Assembly (NCBI RefSeq): GCF_000428145.1
Contig: NZ_ATZJ01000018.1
Location: 1 to 64,000 of the forward strand
Direction: 5' to 3'
DNA length: 64,000 bases
From: Chitinilyticum litopenaei DSM 21440
GTDB taxonomy: Bacteria > Pseudomonadota > Gammaproteobacteria > Burkholderiales > Chitinibacteraceae
Shown here: positions 18,905 through 27,227 of the stretch, in pieces
Position numbering within the stretch: the first letter of the stretch is position 1
Layout of the letters: each line of letters starts with the position of its first letter
Notes under the pieces: generated by a model
Told to the model about the DNA's origin: nothing
The model's database searches: none
Seen by the model: only the letters and a program-made list of their open reading frames with translations
Made by a program: the position numbers and the translations under genes

Positions 18905-19262
18905 ACGCGGCTTTACCCTGCTGGAAGTGCTGGTGGCGCTGGCCATCGTCGCGATTGCCTTTGCGGCCGGCAGCAAGGCGGTGCTGGCCGGCATCGACGG
19001 GGCGGCCGCCTTGCGCAGCCGCACCGTTGCGCTGTGGGTGGCGGAAAACCGCCTGGCCGAGCTGACCGTCGCTGCCGCCTTGCCGCCGGTGGGCAGCAGT
19101 AGCGGCACGGTGCGTCAGGGCGACAGCGAGTTTGTCTGGGAGCAGGAGGTCAGCGCCACGCCCAATTACAGTTTCCGCCGCGTTGATCTGCGCGTCTTCA
19201 CCCCGGGCAGCCGTCACGCGCTGGCCCGGCTGACCGGGTATGTGTCCAATGTGCCGCGCTGA
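18888..19262 (+). CDS. gspI: Minor pseudopilin GspI
   Basis: The 124-residue protein has prepilin site RG^FTLLEVLVALAIVAIAFA and the GspI pattern LRSRTVALWVAENRLAEL followed by EFVWEQEVSATPNYSFRRVD. GspI binds GspJ and GspK at the pseudopilus tip. ATG 18888 was chosen because it gives a short basic leader (MCARAERG); upstream in-frame codons lie within gspH. The gene overlaps gspH by 17 bases and gspJ by about 14. Confidence 0.9.
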   Translation: MCARAERGFTLLEVLVALAIVAIAFAAGSKAVLAGIDGAAALRSRTVALWVAENRLAELTVAAALPPVGSSSGTVRQGDSEFVWEQEVSATPNYSFRRVDLRVFTPGSRHALARLTGYVSNVPR

Positions 19263-19752
19263 CTGGCGTCCTGCGCCCTGGCGTGCCGCCGGCTTCACGC
19301 TGCTGGAGCTGCTGGTGGCGCTGGCCGTCATGGCCGTGCTCGCCACGCTGGCCTTCAGCGGGCTGGGGCGCATCCAGAGCCATCTGCTTGCTACCGAGGC
19401 CGAGGTTGATCACTGGCAGCACCTCAATGCCGCGATGGAGCTGCTGGCCGATGGCCTGCGCCATGCCGACCGCGTGACGGGCGAGGCCAGCCAGGTCGCC
19501 GTCGAGCGCGGCCCCGAGCGGCTGACGCACGCGGTGGCGGATGGCCACTGGCAGGTCGGCGATGCCAGTGGGGTGGAAAAACTTGTACCGGCGCGCGACT
19601 GGCAGCTTGCCTATCTGGACGCCGGCCAGCAGTGGCGCAGTGACTGGCGCGAGGCCTCGGTCCCGGTGGCGGTGCGCTACCGGCTCAGCGTGCCCGGCCC
19701 CTATCCCGACAGCCCGCCGCGCCGCTTCGAGCGCTGGGTGGTGCTGCGATGA
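19249..19752 (+). CDS. gspJ: Minor pseudopilin GspJ
   Basis: The protein has about 167 residues with prepilin site AG^FTLLELLVALAVMAVLAT and the GspJ pattern (LADGLRHADRVTGEA, VPVAVRYRLSVPGPYPDSPP, RFERWVVLR). It is a tip-complex pseudopilin partner of GspI and GspK. Two starts are possible, ATG at 19240 and ATG at 19249; the second gives the shorter leader. The stop overlaps gspK by 4 bases. Confidence 0.88.
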   Translation: MCRADWRPAPWRAAGFTLLELLVALAVMAVLATLAFSGLGRIQSHLLATEAEVDHWQHLNAAMELLADGLRHADRVTGEASQVAVERGPERLTHAVADGHWQVGDASGVEKLVPARDWQLAYLDAGQQWRSDWREASVPVAVRYRLSVPGPYPDSPPRRFERWVVLR

Positions 19753-20591
19753 GGCGGCAGCGCGGGCTGGCCATCGTGGTCGCCATGGTGATTGCCGCGC
19801 TGATTGCCACCGGCGTGTCCTGGCTGGTCTGGCGGCAGTCGCTGTGGCTGCGGCAGATCGGCAATCAGCAGGATCTGGCGATGGCGCGCAGCATTGCCCG
19901 CTCGGCGCTCGATCTGGCGCGCCTTACCCTGCGCGACGACGCGGCCCGCGGGCAGAGCGATGATCGCAGCGAGGTCTGGACCTTGCCTTCACCAGCGATC
20001 AATGTCGACAGCGCGCGCGCGCGCGGTCAGATCAGCGACGAGCAGGGACGGCTGAATCTGGCCATGCTGCTGGATCAGAATGGGGGTATACGGCCAGAGC
20101 GCAAAGAGCTGTTGGGTGAGCTGTGTACACGCATTGGGGTATCGTGTCCGCTGGACAGGCTGCTGGCCCTGCTGCCCGGCCGCCGCCCTTCGCCTCTGCG
20201 CCTGCCGGGCCTCTTGGCCGAGGCGGGCTTCAGCCCTGCCGACATCGAGCGCCTGCGCCCGCTGCTGACCTGGTTGCCCGCAGACAGCCCGCTGAATGTG
20301 AACTTTGCCCGTCCCGAACTGCTGGCGCTGGTGCAGCCGGGCCTGTCCGCCGGCACCGCGCAGGGCTGGCTGGCCAGCCTGCGCCGCTTTGCCTCGCTGG
20401 CCGATTTTCAGGAGGCCTGCGGCTGCGCCAGCCCCGCACGCTGGCCGCTGGGTGTGGGGTCGCGCTACGTGGTGGCGCGCATCGAGGTCGAGCTCGGCCA
20501 GATCCGCCTCAGCGAGAATTATCTGCTGGACCGCACGCGCGCCGTGCCGGCCATCCTTGACCAATATCCGTCCGAGAGCAGCCTGCCATGA
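19749..20591 (+). CDS. gspK: Minor pseudopilin GspK
   Basis: The 280-residue large tip pseudopilin starts MRRQRGLAIVVAMVIAALIA, with the GspK-type leader in which Glu5 is absent, as in the family. The ARSALDLARLTLRDDA motif, the DEQGRLNLAMLL motif (typical D-x-x-G-x-(L/I)-N) and LPADSPLNVNFARPELL are diagnostic. GspK caps the pseudopilus. At 280 residues it is slightly short for the family. It overlaps gspJ and gspC by 4 bases each. Confidence 0.92.
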   Translation: MRRQRGLAIVVAMVIAALIATGVSWLVWRQSLWLRQIGNQQDLAMARSIARSALDLARLTLRDDAARGQSDDRSEVWTLPSPAINVDSARARGQISDEQGRLNLAMLLDQNGGIRPERKELLGELCTRIGVSCPLDRLLALLPGRRPSPLRLPGLLAEAGFSPADIERLRPLLTWLPADSPLNVNFARPELLALVQPGLSAGTAQGWLASLRRFASLADFQEACGCASPARWPLGVGSRYVVARIEVELGQIRLSENYLLDRTRAVPAILDQYPSESSLP

Positions 20592-21403
20592 CGATCTTCA
20601 AGCGCATCGCCTTTCCCGACACCCTTTCCGGGGCCCTGCCCGCCATCGACTGGTCGCGCGCCATCGCGCTCGTCGGAGGCCTGCTGCTGGTGCTGCTGCT
20701 GGCGCGCCTCGTCTGGCTCTGGGCCTTGCCGCAGCCAGCCGGCACGCTGCGCGCTCCGCTGCCGCCACGGACCATCGAGCTGCGTAGCGACTGGTTTGGC
20801 GGCGCGGCAGCAATGGTGAGTGCCGCCCAGGCTGCGCCTGCCACGACGAGCGCCACGGCCGCGCTGGAGTTGCGCGCCATCGTTTCCGGGCCCGGCGCGT
20901 TTGCGCTGGCGCTGCGCGATGGCCGCGCCGTCGTGCTGCGCGTGGGCGACAACGACGGTGTGCAGGTCAGCGCCATTGACCGCGACACCGTGACGCTGGC
21001 CTCGGGCGCAACGCTGCGCCTGCGCACCGCTGCCGATGCCAGCGCCGCACCGCTGCCCGAGAGCGCCGCACCAGCGGCCAGCGCCACCGGCAGCGCGCCG
21101 CAGCTGGCGCCGCGCACCATTGCCCGCGCCGAACTGCTGGCCACCCTGGGTGACATCAATATCAGCGACTGGAACTCCTGGCTTGGCGTCGCCAGTCCCG
21201 GCCTGCGCCTGCAAAAGCCCAACCGCCTGCTGGCCAGCCTGGGCCTGCAGCAGGGCGACATCCTCGACAGCGTCAATGATCGCCCGCTCACCGTGCCTGC
21301 CGACATTTCCCTGCTGATCCAGTCGGTGACCAACTCCCCGCAAACCCGCCTGCAACTGCGCCGCGACGGGCAGGCCTATGGCTTGCTGATCCAGAGCAAC
21401 TGA
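20588..21403 (+). CDS. gspC: T2SS inner-membrane protein GspC
   Basis: The 271-residue protein has a membrane helix near residues 27-46 (ALVGGLLLVLLLARLVWLWA), a homology-region domain (about 90-145, LRAIVSGPGAFALALRDGRA, then VDR-type DTVTLASGATLRLR), an Ala/Pro-rich linker and a PDZ-like C-terminal domain (LLASLGLQQGDILDSVNDRP). GspC links the platform to GspD N-domains and helps choose substrates. It is normally the first gene of gsp operons, but here it is last. The end of the operon is followed by about 150 bases before vapB, with no strong terminator seen. Confidence 0.92.
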   Translation: MTIFKRIAFPDTLSGALPAIDWSRAIALVGGLLLVLLLARLVWLWALPQPAGTLRAPLPPRTIELRSDWFGGAAAMVSAAQAAPATTSATAALELRAIVSGPGAFALALRDGRAVVLRVGDNDGVQVSAIDRDTVTLASGATLRLRTAADASAAPLPESAAPAASATGSAPQLAPRTIARAELLATLGDINISDWNSWLGVASPGLRLQKPNRLLASLGLQQGDILDSVNDRPLTVPADISLLIQSVTNSPQTRLQLRRDGQAYGLLIQSN

Positions 21404-21520
21404 GGTGCAGGCTGCGGGAAAGTCCGGTAGGCAATGCTTCCGGCAGCCCGGCTCGCGGCTTGAATGGCCGCCGGATTGATCGTCACGGCAGCTTGTCCGG
21501 TGTAATGGGTAGGGCTAGAA

Positions 21521-21548
21521 TGTGTATTGAACTTAACGGGGGTACACA
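21521..21548. promoter_or_regulatory. Inverted repeat before vapB, candidate autoregulatory operator
   Basis: TGTGTA (21521-21526) and TACACA (21543-21548) are reverse complements around a 16-base spacer and end just 2 bases before the vapB ATG at 21551. VapB-type antitoxins usually repress their own operon from such sites; that this one is used is inference. Confidence 0.5.
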
Positions 21549-21550
21549 TC

Positions 21551-21745
21551 ATGCGCACGAACATCGAAATCGATGACAAGTTGATGAGCGACGCACTGCG
21601 CTTGACCGGTGCTAAAACCAAGCGGGAAGCCGTTGAGATGGGGTTGCGGACACTTTTGCGATTAAGCCAGCAGCAAGAGCTTCGGCGTTTCAAGGGCAAG
21701 CTGCTCTGGGAGGGCGACCTGGATGCCATGAGGACCGACAAGTGA
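21551..21745 (+). CDS. vapB: VapB-type antitoxin
   Basis: The 64-residue antitoxin has the ribbon-helix-helix-like N-terminus of the MRTNIEIDDKLMSDALRLTG type (VapB, DUF2191-like) and a C-terminal toxin-wrapping tail (FKGKLLWEGDLDAMR). The ATG at 21551 follows the operator-like repeat directly. The stop overlaps the GTG start of vapC (GTGA), the standard arrangement for coupled synthesis. The pair is wedged between the T2SS operon and convergent hisD, and is probably a small acquired module. Confidence 0.92.
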   Translation: MRTNIEIDDKLMSDALRLTGAKTKREAVEMGLRTLLRLSQQQELRRFKGKLLWEGDLDAMRTDK

Positions 21746-22143
21746 TTCTGGTCGACTCCAGTGTCTGGATTGATTTCTTCAGGGGAGCTGCAACCGAACA
21801 GGTTGAGCGCCTTGACCAACTGCTGGGCGATGAGCTCATTATGGTCGGGGATTTGATCCTGGCTGAGGTGCTGCAGGGTTTTGCGAACGAGCGGGACTTT
21901 AATCAAGCCAAAAAACTGCTGCTGGCATTGGATGTCATTGAAATTGGCGGTACGCAGATCGGGATTGAGGCCGCCCGGAATTTCAGGCTGCTCAGGTCGC
22001 GCGGCATAACCGTGCGAAAGACCATCGACACGCTGATTGCCACCCGTTGCATTGAGTCGGATATTGCGCTGCTGTACAGCGACCGGGACTTTGACCCGTT
22101 TGTCGAATATCTTGGCTTGCGTTCAGCCATGGCGGGTTGTTGA
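21742..22143 (+). CDS. vapC: VapC-type PIN-domain ribonuclease toxin
   Basis: The 133-residue PIN-domain protein has the acidic catalytic residues in place: D5 in MILVDSSVWIDFF, E near 42 (ILAEVLQGF), D98 in KTIDTLIATRC, and D116/D118 in YSDRDFDPF. VapC toxins cut tRNA or rRNA when not bound by VapB. The start is GTG at 21742, overlapping vapB. All catalytic positions appear intact, so the toxin is probably functional. Confidence 0.93.
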   Translation: MILVDSSVWIDFFRGAATEQVERLDQLLGDELIMVGDLILAEVLQGFANERDFNQAKKLLLALDVIEIGGTQIGIEAARNFRLLRSRGITVRKTIDTLIATRCIESDIALLYSDRDFDPFVEYLGLRSAMAGC

Positions 22144-22187
22144 AAATTCGGTATTCGCATCAGGAGCTGCCCCCGGCCTGTCGCAAC

Positions 22188-22216
22188 AACGGCGTCCTGC
22201 GGACGCCGTTTTGCTT
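22188..22216. terminator. Rho-independent terminator between vapC and hisD
   Basis: AACGGCGTCC (22188-22197), loop TGC, GGACGCCGTT (22201-22210), then TTGCTT. The 10-bp perfect stem with flanking A and T residues serves the plus-strand vapBC transcript and, as a bidirectional hairpin, may end the minus-strand his transcript whose last gene stops at 22230. Confidence 0.85.
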
Positions 22217-22229
22217 GTGCTGACCGTGC

Positions 22230-23522
22230 TTATTTCAGCCGGAATTCTGCCGCATTGGCGTGCGCTGTCAGCCCTTCGCCGTGCGCCAGCACGCTGGCGA
22301 TCTTGCCCAGCTTCTGCGCACCGGCCTCGGACACCTTGATCAGGCTGGAGCGCTTCTGGAAGTCGTACACGCCCAGCGGGCTGGAGAAACGCGCGCTGCG
22401 CGCGGTGGGCAGCACGTGATTCGGGCCAGCGCAATAATCGCCCAGCGATTCGCTGGTGAACTTGCCCATGAAGATCGCGCCGGCGTGGCGGATCTGCGGC
22501 AGCAGCGCTTCCGGATTTTCTACTGAGAGTTCCATGTGCTCCGGCGCGATGTAGTTGCAGATCTCGCAGGCTTCAGCCAGATCCTTCACCACAATCAGCG
22601 CGCCGCGATTGGCCAGCGACGCGGCGATGATGTCGCGGCGCGGCTGGGCGGGCAGCAGCTTGGCGATGCTGGCGGCCACCGCATCCACGTAGGCGGCGTC
22701 CGGACACAGCAGGATGGATTGCGCGATTTCGTCGTGTTCGGCCTGGCTGAACAGGTCCATCGCCACCCAGTCCGGATTGGTCGTGCCGTCGGCCAGCACC
22801 AGGATTTCCGACGGGCCGGCGACCATGTCGATGCCGACGATGCCGAACACCGCGCGCTTGGCGCTGGCGACGTAGGCATTGCCGGGGCCAGTGATTTTGT
22901 CGACCTGCGGTACCGTCTGCGTACCGAAGGCCAGCGCGCCAACCGCCTGTGCGCCGCCGATGGTGAACGCGCGCGACACGCCAGCGACATAGGCCGCCGC
23001 CAGCACCAGATCGTTCTTCTCGCCCTTCGGCGTCGGCACGACCATGATGATTTCCTTCACGCCGGCTACATGCGCCGGAATGGCGTTCATCAGCACGGAC
23101 GACGGGTAGGCCGCCTTGCCGCCCGGCACGTAGATGCCGACGCGATCCAGCGCGGTGACCTGCTGGCCCAGCAGCGTGCCGTCTTCGTCTTCATACGACC
23201 ACGACGCCATTTTCTGCTTTTCGTGGTAGCGGCGTACGCGCTCGGCGGCGGCCTGCAGTGCTTCGGCCTGAGCAGCAGGCAGGCGCTCGAAGGCGGCCTT
23301 GAGTTCGGCTTGTGTGAGTTCCAGCTCGGCAAAGTCCTGCGCGTGCATGCCGTCGAAACGGTTGGTGTATTCGATCACCGCCGCATCGCCGCGTGCTTTC
23401 ACATCGGTGAGGATGGCGGCGACGCGATGATCGACGTCCGGATCCTGCGACGTTTCGAAGGCCAGCAGCGCGGTGAGTTTCTGCTGGAAGTCGGCGGAAG
23501 AAGAATCAAGGCGGCGAATCAT
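22230..23522 (-). CDS. hisD: Histidinol dehydrogenase
   Basis: The 430-residue enzyme catalyses the last two steps of histidine synthesis, oxidising L-histidinol to L-histidine with two NAD+. Characteristic stretches are present: VGIYVPGGKAAYPSSVLMNA, KITGPGNAYVASAKRAVFG, DMVAGPSEILVLAD and NAIPAHVAGVKEI. The start MIRRLDSSSADFQQ at 23522 was preferred over an ATG 21 bases upstream. It is separated from hisG only by a zinc-ribbon protein gene, an interruption of the usual hisG-hisD pairing. Confidence 0.97.
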   Translation of the reverse strand: MIRRLDSSSADFQQKLTALLAFETSQDPDVDHRVAAILTDVKARGDAAVIEYTNRFDGMHAQDFAELELTQAELKAAFERLPAAQAEALQAAAERVRRYHEKQKMASWSYEDEDGTLLGQQVTALDRVGIYVPGGKAAYPSSVLMNAIPAHVAGVKEIIMVVPTPKGEKNDLVLAAAYVAGVSRAFTIGGAQAVGALAFGTQTVPQVDKITGPGNAYVASAKRAVFGIVGIDMVAGPSEILVLADGTTNPDWVAMDLFSQAEHDEIAQSILLCPDAAYVDAVAASIAKLLPAQPRRDIIAASLANRGALIVVKDLAEACEICNYIAPEHMELSVENPEALLPQIRHAGAIFMGKFTSESLGDYCAGPNHVLPTARSARFSSPLGVYDFQKRSSLIKVSEAGAQKLGKIASVLAHGEGLTAHANAAEFRLK

Positions 23523-23567
23523 GGTGGTCGTCCTGTATCGCAAAAAACAAGTGTGGGGCTGCCGGGT

Positions 23568-24509
23568 TCAGCGTTGAGTCGTCGTGTTGTGCACGACGGC
23601 TTCACTGCGCAACAAAAGTACTTTGCCGTTTCGGCGGATCAAGGTATCGGTGGCATCGGCTTTGATGTTGATGATGGAGCCACCGACATCCAGCTGACTG
23701 CTGTAAGTGACCGTGGCCTGTTTTCCGTCATCCGATACCGTGATGTCGTGTATTTCGTAGTGGTGGTCGAGTTGCATGATGCCGCCCATTTTTTCACCCA
23801 GGTCCTTGATCAGGCTGAAAAATTCCTCGCTGGCGGTGCATGATGCTTGTTTGTCGATGTTGCCGGTATTGCTGATGCCCTGGAAGTCATCGGCAAGCAG
23901 CGCGCACATGGCCTTGGGGTCGCGCGACAGCAGGGCGTGCTCGCTTTTTGCCAAATAGTCGCGCGCCTGTGCTTCGCTGATGCTGCGCCCGGCGACAAAG
24001 TACCACCAGCCGGCGGCGGCCAGCACCACCACCAGCAGCAGGATTTTGCCAAGCGGCAAGGGCTCGCGTGTCGGACGAAAGCCTTGCTGGGCCGGGCTGG
24101 CCGTGACCGCGACGGCTGGCCCGGTTGCGGCCGGTTTGGCGGCCTGGGCGGCCAGCATGCGCGGCATGTCGCAGCCGCAATCCAGGCACAGCGTGCGCTT
24201 GGGCTGGACGCGGGCGCATTTCGGGCAGGTGATTTCCTCGACCGGCGGCGCTGCGTGTGGCAACGCCGGGGCCAGCGGAGCCAGCGGCTCGGCCCTCACC
24301 TCCACGCCAGCCTGGGCAAAATGCTGCAGGTAGCGCTCCAGCTGCTGCTGGGGAACCTCTTTCTTGATGAGTGCCGGCGCCTTTTGCAGCAAAGCCTGTG
24401 CCTGAGACCGCTCCAGCTTCATAAGGCGTGCCAGATTCTCGGTAGCCAGTTCCGCAGGGGTGCCGGGCAGAATGTTGCCGGTCAGGATCAACTGGTAACT
24501 GGCGCTCAT
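23568..24509 (-). CDS. Zinc-ribbon membrane protein with NTF2-like periplasmic domain (hypothetical)
   Basis: The 313-residue protein has an N-terminal domain of about 75 residues (YQLILTGNILPGTPAELATE, resembling repeats that appraise pilin-like or DUF-type inputs), a CxxC-(10)-CxxC zinc ribbon (CPKCARVQPKRTLCLDCGCD, about residues 95-114), a membrane helix near 155-172 (ILLLVVVLAAAGWWYFV) and a C-terminal region that looks like an NTF2-like fold (RDYLAKSEHALLSRDPKAMC, DGKQATVTYSSQLDVGG). Function unknown. It lies between hisG and hisD in the same direction; nothing links it to histidine synthesis. Confidence 0.8.
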   Translation of the reverse strand: MSASYQLILTGNILPGTPAELATENLARLMKLERSQAQALLQKAPALIKKEVPQQQLERYLQHFAQAGVEVRAEPLAPLAPALPHAAPPVEEITCPKCARVQPKRTLCLDCGCDMPRMLAAQAAKPAATGPAVAVTASPAQQGFRPTREPLPLGKILLLVVVLAAAGWWYFVAGRSISEAQARDYLAKSEHALLSRDPKAMCALLADDFQGISNTGNIDKQASCTASEEFFSLIKDLGEKMGGIMQLDHHYEIHDITVSDDGKQATVTYSSQLDVGGSIINIKADATDTLIRRNGKVLLLRSEAVVHNTTTQR

Positions 24510-24528
24510 CGATCAGGGGGCTCGCAGT

Positions 24529-25167
24529 TTATTTGCCGATTGCATCGGCAAAGGCGTCGAGCATGGGCTGCAGGCGGTCGCGTTTCAGCTTCAGCGCGGC
24601 CTGGTTGAGTACCAGCCGGCTGGAAATATCACGGATGTGCTCGACAGCAACCAGCTTGTTGGCGCGCAAGGTGCCGCCAGTGGAGACCAGATCGACAATC
24701 GCGTCGGCCAGACCCACCAGCGGGGCCAGCTCCATCGAGCCATAGAGCTTGATCAGATCGACGTGCACGCCCTTGTCGGCGAAGTGTTCGCGCGCCTGCT
24801 TGACGTATTTGGTGGCGATCTTGAGGCGCGCACCCTGTTTGACCGCGGCGTCGTAGTCATAGCCTTCGCGCACGGCGACCATCAGGCTGCACTTGGCGAT
24901 GTCGAGGTCCAGCGGCAGATACAGGCCATCGCCGCCATGTTCCAGCAGCACGTCGCGACCGGCCACGCCCAGATCGGCTGCGCCATGCTCGACATAGGTC
25001 GGCACATCGGTGGCGCGCACGATGATCAGGCGCACGTCGTCGCGGTTGGTGCCGATGATCAGCTTGCGGCTTTTCTCCGGATCTTCGGCGGGTGTGATGC
25101 CGGCTGCGGCCAGCAGCGGCAGGGTTTCTTCAAAAATGCGGCCTTTGGAAAGCGCGATGGTAATCAT
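24529..25167 (-). CDS. hisG: ATP phosphoribosyltransferase, short form
   Basis: The 212-residue enzyme catalyses the first step of histidine synthesis, joining ATP and PRPP. It is the short form that lacks the C-terminal regulatory domain, so activity and feedback control should need HisZ, which is not in this window. Family motifs: MITIALSKGRIFEETLPLL, RATDVPTYVEHGAADLGVAG, GSMELAPLVGLADAIVDLVS and TGGTLRANKL. The 3' end lies 19 bases before the zinc-ribbon gene. Confidence 0.96.
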   Translation of the reverse strand: MITIALSKGRIFEETLPLLAAAGITPAEDPEKSRKLIIGTNRDDVRLIIVRATDVPTYVEHGAADLGVAGRDVLLEHGGDGLYLPLDLDIAKCSLMVAVREGYDYDAAVKQGARLKIATKYVKQAREHFADKGVHVDLIKLYGSMELAPLVGLADAIVDLVSTGGTLRANKLVAVEHIRDISSRLVLNQAALKLKRDRLQPMLDAFADAIGK

Positions 25168-25186
25168 GATGTGTGGTGATCGTTTT

Positions 25187-25383
25187 GAACCACAAAGCGA
25201 CAGAGATGCATGGCCGGACTTGATTGCACGAGGCCTGGGCTTGCGGGAAAGCGTTGCCAGTCAGGTGGATGGAAAGGGGTATTCCCGTGCAGCCTTTCTA
25301 TCTCTTTGCCTGTGGGTGCATACCCGCAGGCATATCCTGATCGGGAGGCATATTCTCTGTGTCTCTGTGCCTCTGTGGTGAAA
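25187..25383. repeat. CACAGAG-family inverted repeat, copy 1
   Basis: The left arm GAACCACAAAGCGACAGAGA (25187-25206) faces a right arm with three CTCTGTG-type units (25353-25383, ending CCTCTGTGGTG). The interior of about 145 bases is not obviously coding and contains a small palindrome around 25308-25330 (GGGTGCATACCC). It occupies the gap between hisG and the DUF4870 gene. Confidence 0.75.
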
Positions 25384-25403
25384 GGGGTTCTAAGGATTAT
25401 CCC

Positions 25404-25808
25404 TTATTTGAACAGCTTGAGCGTAACAGGGTATTTCGACTTCCAGCCGTTGATGGCCTTGGCGCCCTCCCAGAGGCTGAACATGGTTGAGCCAAGCCCC
25501 ACCCACCACAAGGGAAAAATGCTCTGGAATACCATCGTGGCCAGCATGGCCACCACATAGAAGCAGCCCATCAGCAGCTGGAAATTGGTGGCCTGCACCG
25601 CATGCTGCTCGACGAATTCCGAATGGACGCGGGCGAACTGCAGGATGAGCACCGGCACCAGCAGCGCCAGAATCGGCACGGGCAGGATGGGCAGCCAGAA
25701 CACGCCGGCCATGTGCGCCAGTGCGGCAAAGCCTTTTTCAACCTGCTTGGGCGGCGGCGGCGTGCCGTCGCTGTCATTGCCAGAGGGTTTGGGATTGAGC
25801 GTCAGCAT
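25404..25808 (-). CDS. DUF4870 small membrane protein
   Basis: The 134-residue protein has a proline-rich, polar N-terminus and three membrane segments (about residues 31-58, 75-95, 97-112). The LAHMAGVFWLPILPVPILAL and HAVQATNFQLLM motifs are typical of DUF4870 (Tic20-like) membrane proteins of unknown role. It is flanked on both sides by CACAGAG-type palindromes, which separate it from hisG and murA, so it may be its own transcription unit. Confidence 0.85.
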   Translation of the reverse strand: MLTLNPKPSGNDSDGTPPPPKQVEKGFAALAHMAGVFWLPILPVPILALLVPVLILQFARVHSEFVEQHAVQATNFQLLMGCFYVVAMLATMVFQSIFPLWWVGLGSTMFSLWEGAKAINGWKSKYPVTLKLFK

Positions 25809-25827
25809 GTGAGGTATCCAGAAAAGC

Positions 25828-25915
25828 GTTCAACGCAGAGGCGCAAAGACGCAGAGGAAGGCAAAAGGCGAGAAACGGGATTATCTCTGCGCCTCTGCGT
25901 CTCTGCGTTGGGTTT
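25828..25915. repeat. CGCAGAG-family inverted repeat, copy 2
   Basis: The left arm (25828-25860, with AACGCAGAGGCGCAAAGACG) and the right arm (25884-25915, with CTCTGCGTCTCTGCGTTG) are near-perfect complements. This is the CGCAGAG subtype of the same repeat plan as copy 1. It lies directly upstream of the DUF4870 gene and downstream of murA. Confidence 0.85.
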
Positions 25916-25925
25916 GATCAAGAGA

Positions 25926-27179
25926 TCAGGAGCGAAGGCGTTCAATCTGCGCGCCGACGCCGCCCAGCTTGGTTTCGATGTGCTCGTAGCCGCGATCGAG
26001 GTGATAAATCCGGTCGACGACGGTTTCGCCATCGGCCACCAGGCCGGCAATCACCAGCGAGGCGGACGCCCGCAGGTCGGTCGCCATCACGGTGGCGCCC
26101 GAGAAACCCTCGACGCCGGTCACAAAGGCCGAGTGGCCGTCGATCTTGATGCTCGCGCCCATGCGCGCCAGTTCCGGCACGTGCATGAAGCGGTTTTCGA
26201 AAATGGTTTCGGTCATCACGCAGCTGCCGGTCGCGAGCGCATTCAGCGTCATGAACTGCGCCTGCATGTCGGTCGGGAAGGCCGGGTATTCCAGCGTGCG
26301 GATGTCCACCGCCTTCGGGCGCTGCTTCATGTCGATGGCGATCCAGTCGTCGCCGGCCTCGATGTGCGCACCGGCCTCGGTCAGCTTGTCGAGCACCGCG
26401 CCGAGGATGTCGGCGCGGGTCTTGCGCAGCACGACCTTGCCTTGGGTGGCGGCGGCGGCTACCAGGAAGGTGCCGGTTTCGATGCGGTCGGGAACGATGG
26501 CATGCTCGGCGCCGTGCAGCTCCTTCACGCCTTCGATGGTGATCGTATCCGTGCCGTGGCCGCTGATCTTCGCGCCCATCTTGATCAGGCACTCGGCGAG
26601 ATCGACGACTTCCGGCTCGCGCGCGGCGTTTTCCAGAATGGTCGTTCCCTCTGCAAGGGTTGCGGCCATCAGCAGGTTTTCCGTGCCGGTGACGGTAATC
26701 ATGTCGGAACGGAAACGGCAGCCCTTGAGCTTGCCTTTCGCCTTCACATAGCCGTGCTCGATCACGATTTCCGCGCCCATCGCCTGCAGGCCCTTGATGT
26801 GCTGGTCAACCGGGCGCGCGCCGATCGCGCAGCCGCCAGGCAGCGACACCTGCGCCTCGCCAAAGCGCGCCAAAGTGGGGCCCAGCACCAGAATCGACGC
26901 GCGCATGGTCTTCACCAGCTCGTACGGGGCGACGAGGCTGGTGATGTTGTTGGCGGTGATTTCGTATTCGTGGACGTTGTCGGTCATCACGCGCACGCCC
27001 ATGCCCTGCAGCAGCTTCTGCGTGGTCTTCACGTCGGCGAGCTGCGGCACGTTGGTGAGCCTGAGCGTTCCGGCGGTCAAGAGGCCCGCACAGAGAATGG
27101 GCAGGGCGGCGTTCTTGGCGCCGGAGATGGTGATTTCACCATTGAGCGGCGTGCCGCCGACGATTTTCAGTTTGTCCAT
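25926..27179 (-). CDS. murA: UDP-N-acetylglucosamine 1-carboxyvinyltransferase
   Basis: The 417-residue enzyme makes the committed step of peptidoglycan synthesis, transferring enolpyruvate from PEP to UDP-GlcNAc. The active-site loop is intact: the catalytic Cys sits in LPGGCAIGARPVDQHIKGLQ, and the N-terminus carries MDKLKIVGGTPLNGEITISG with the conserved Lys in SGAKNAALPIL. The presence of Cys rather than Asp predicts fosfomycin sensitivity for this enzyme, from established knowledge. The gene is bracketed by palindromic repeats. Confidence 0.97.
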   Translation of the reverse strand: MDKLKIVGGTPLNGEITISGAKNAALPILCAGLLTAGTLRLTNVPQLADVKTTQKLLQGMGVRVMTDNVHEYEITANNITSLVAPYELVKTMRASILVLGPTLARFGEAQVSLPGGCAIGARPVDQHIKGLQAMGAEIVIEHGYVKAKGKLKGCRFRSDMITVTGTENLLMAATLAEGTTILENAAREPEVVDLAECLIKMGAKISGHGTDTITIEGVKELHGAEHAIVPDRIETGTFLVAAAATQGKVVLRKTRADILGAVLDKLTEAGAHIEAGDDWIAIDMKQRPKAVDIRTLEYPAFPTDMQAQFMTLNALATGSCVMTETIFENRFMHVPELARMGASIKIDGHSAFVTGVEGFSGATVMATDLRASASLVIAGLVADGETVVDRIYHLDRGYEHIETKLGGVGAQIERLRS

Positions 27180-27227
27180 TGTTCAGTCAGTCACTTTGCG
27201 CCTGCGGCGCGAAAATCGAATAAATAC

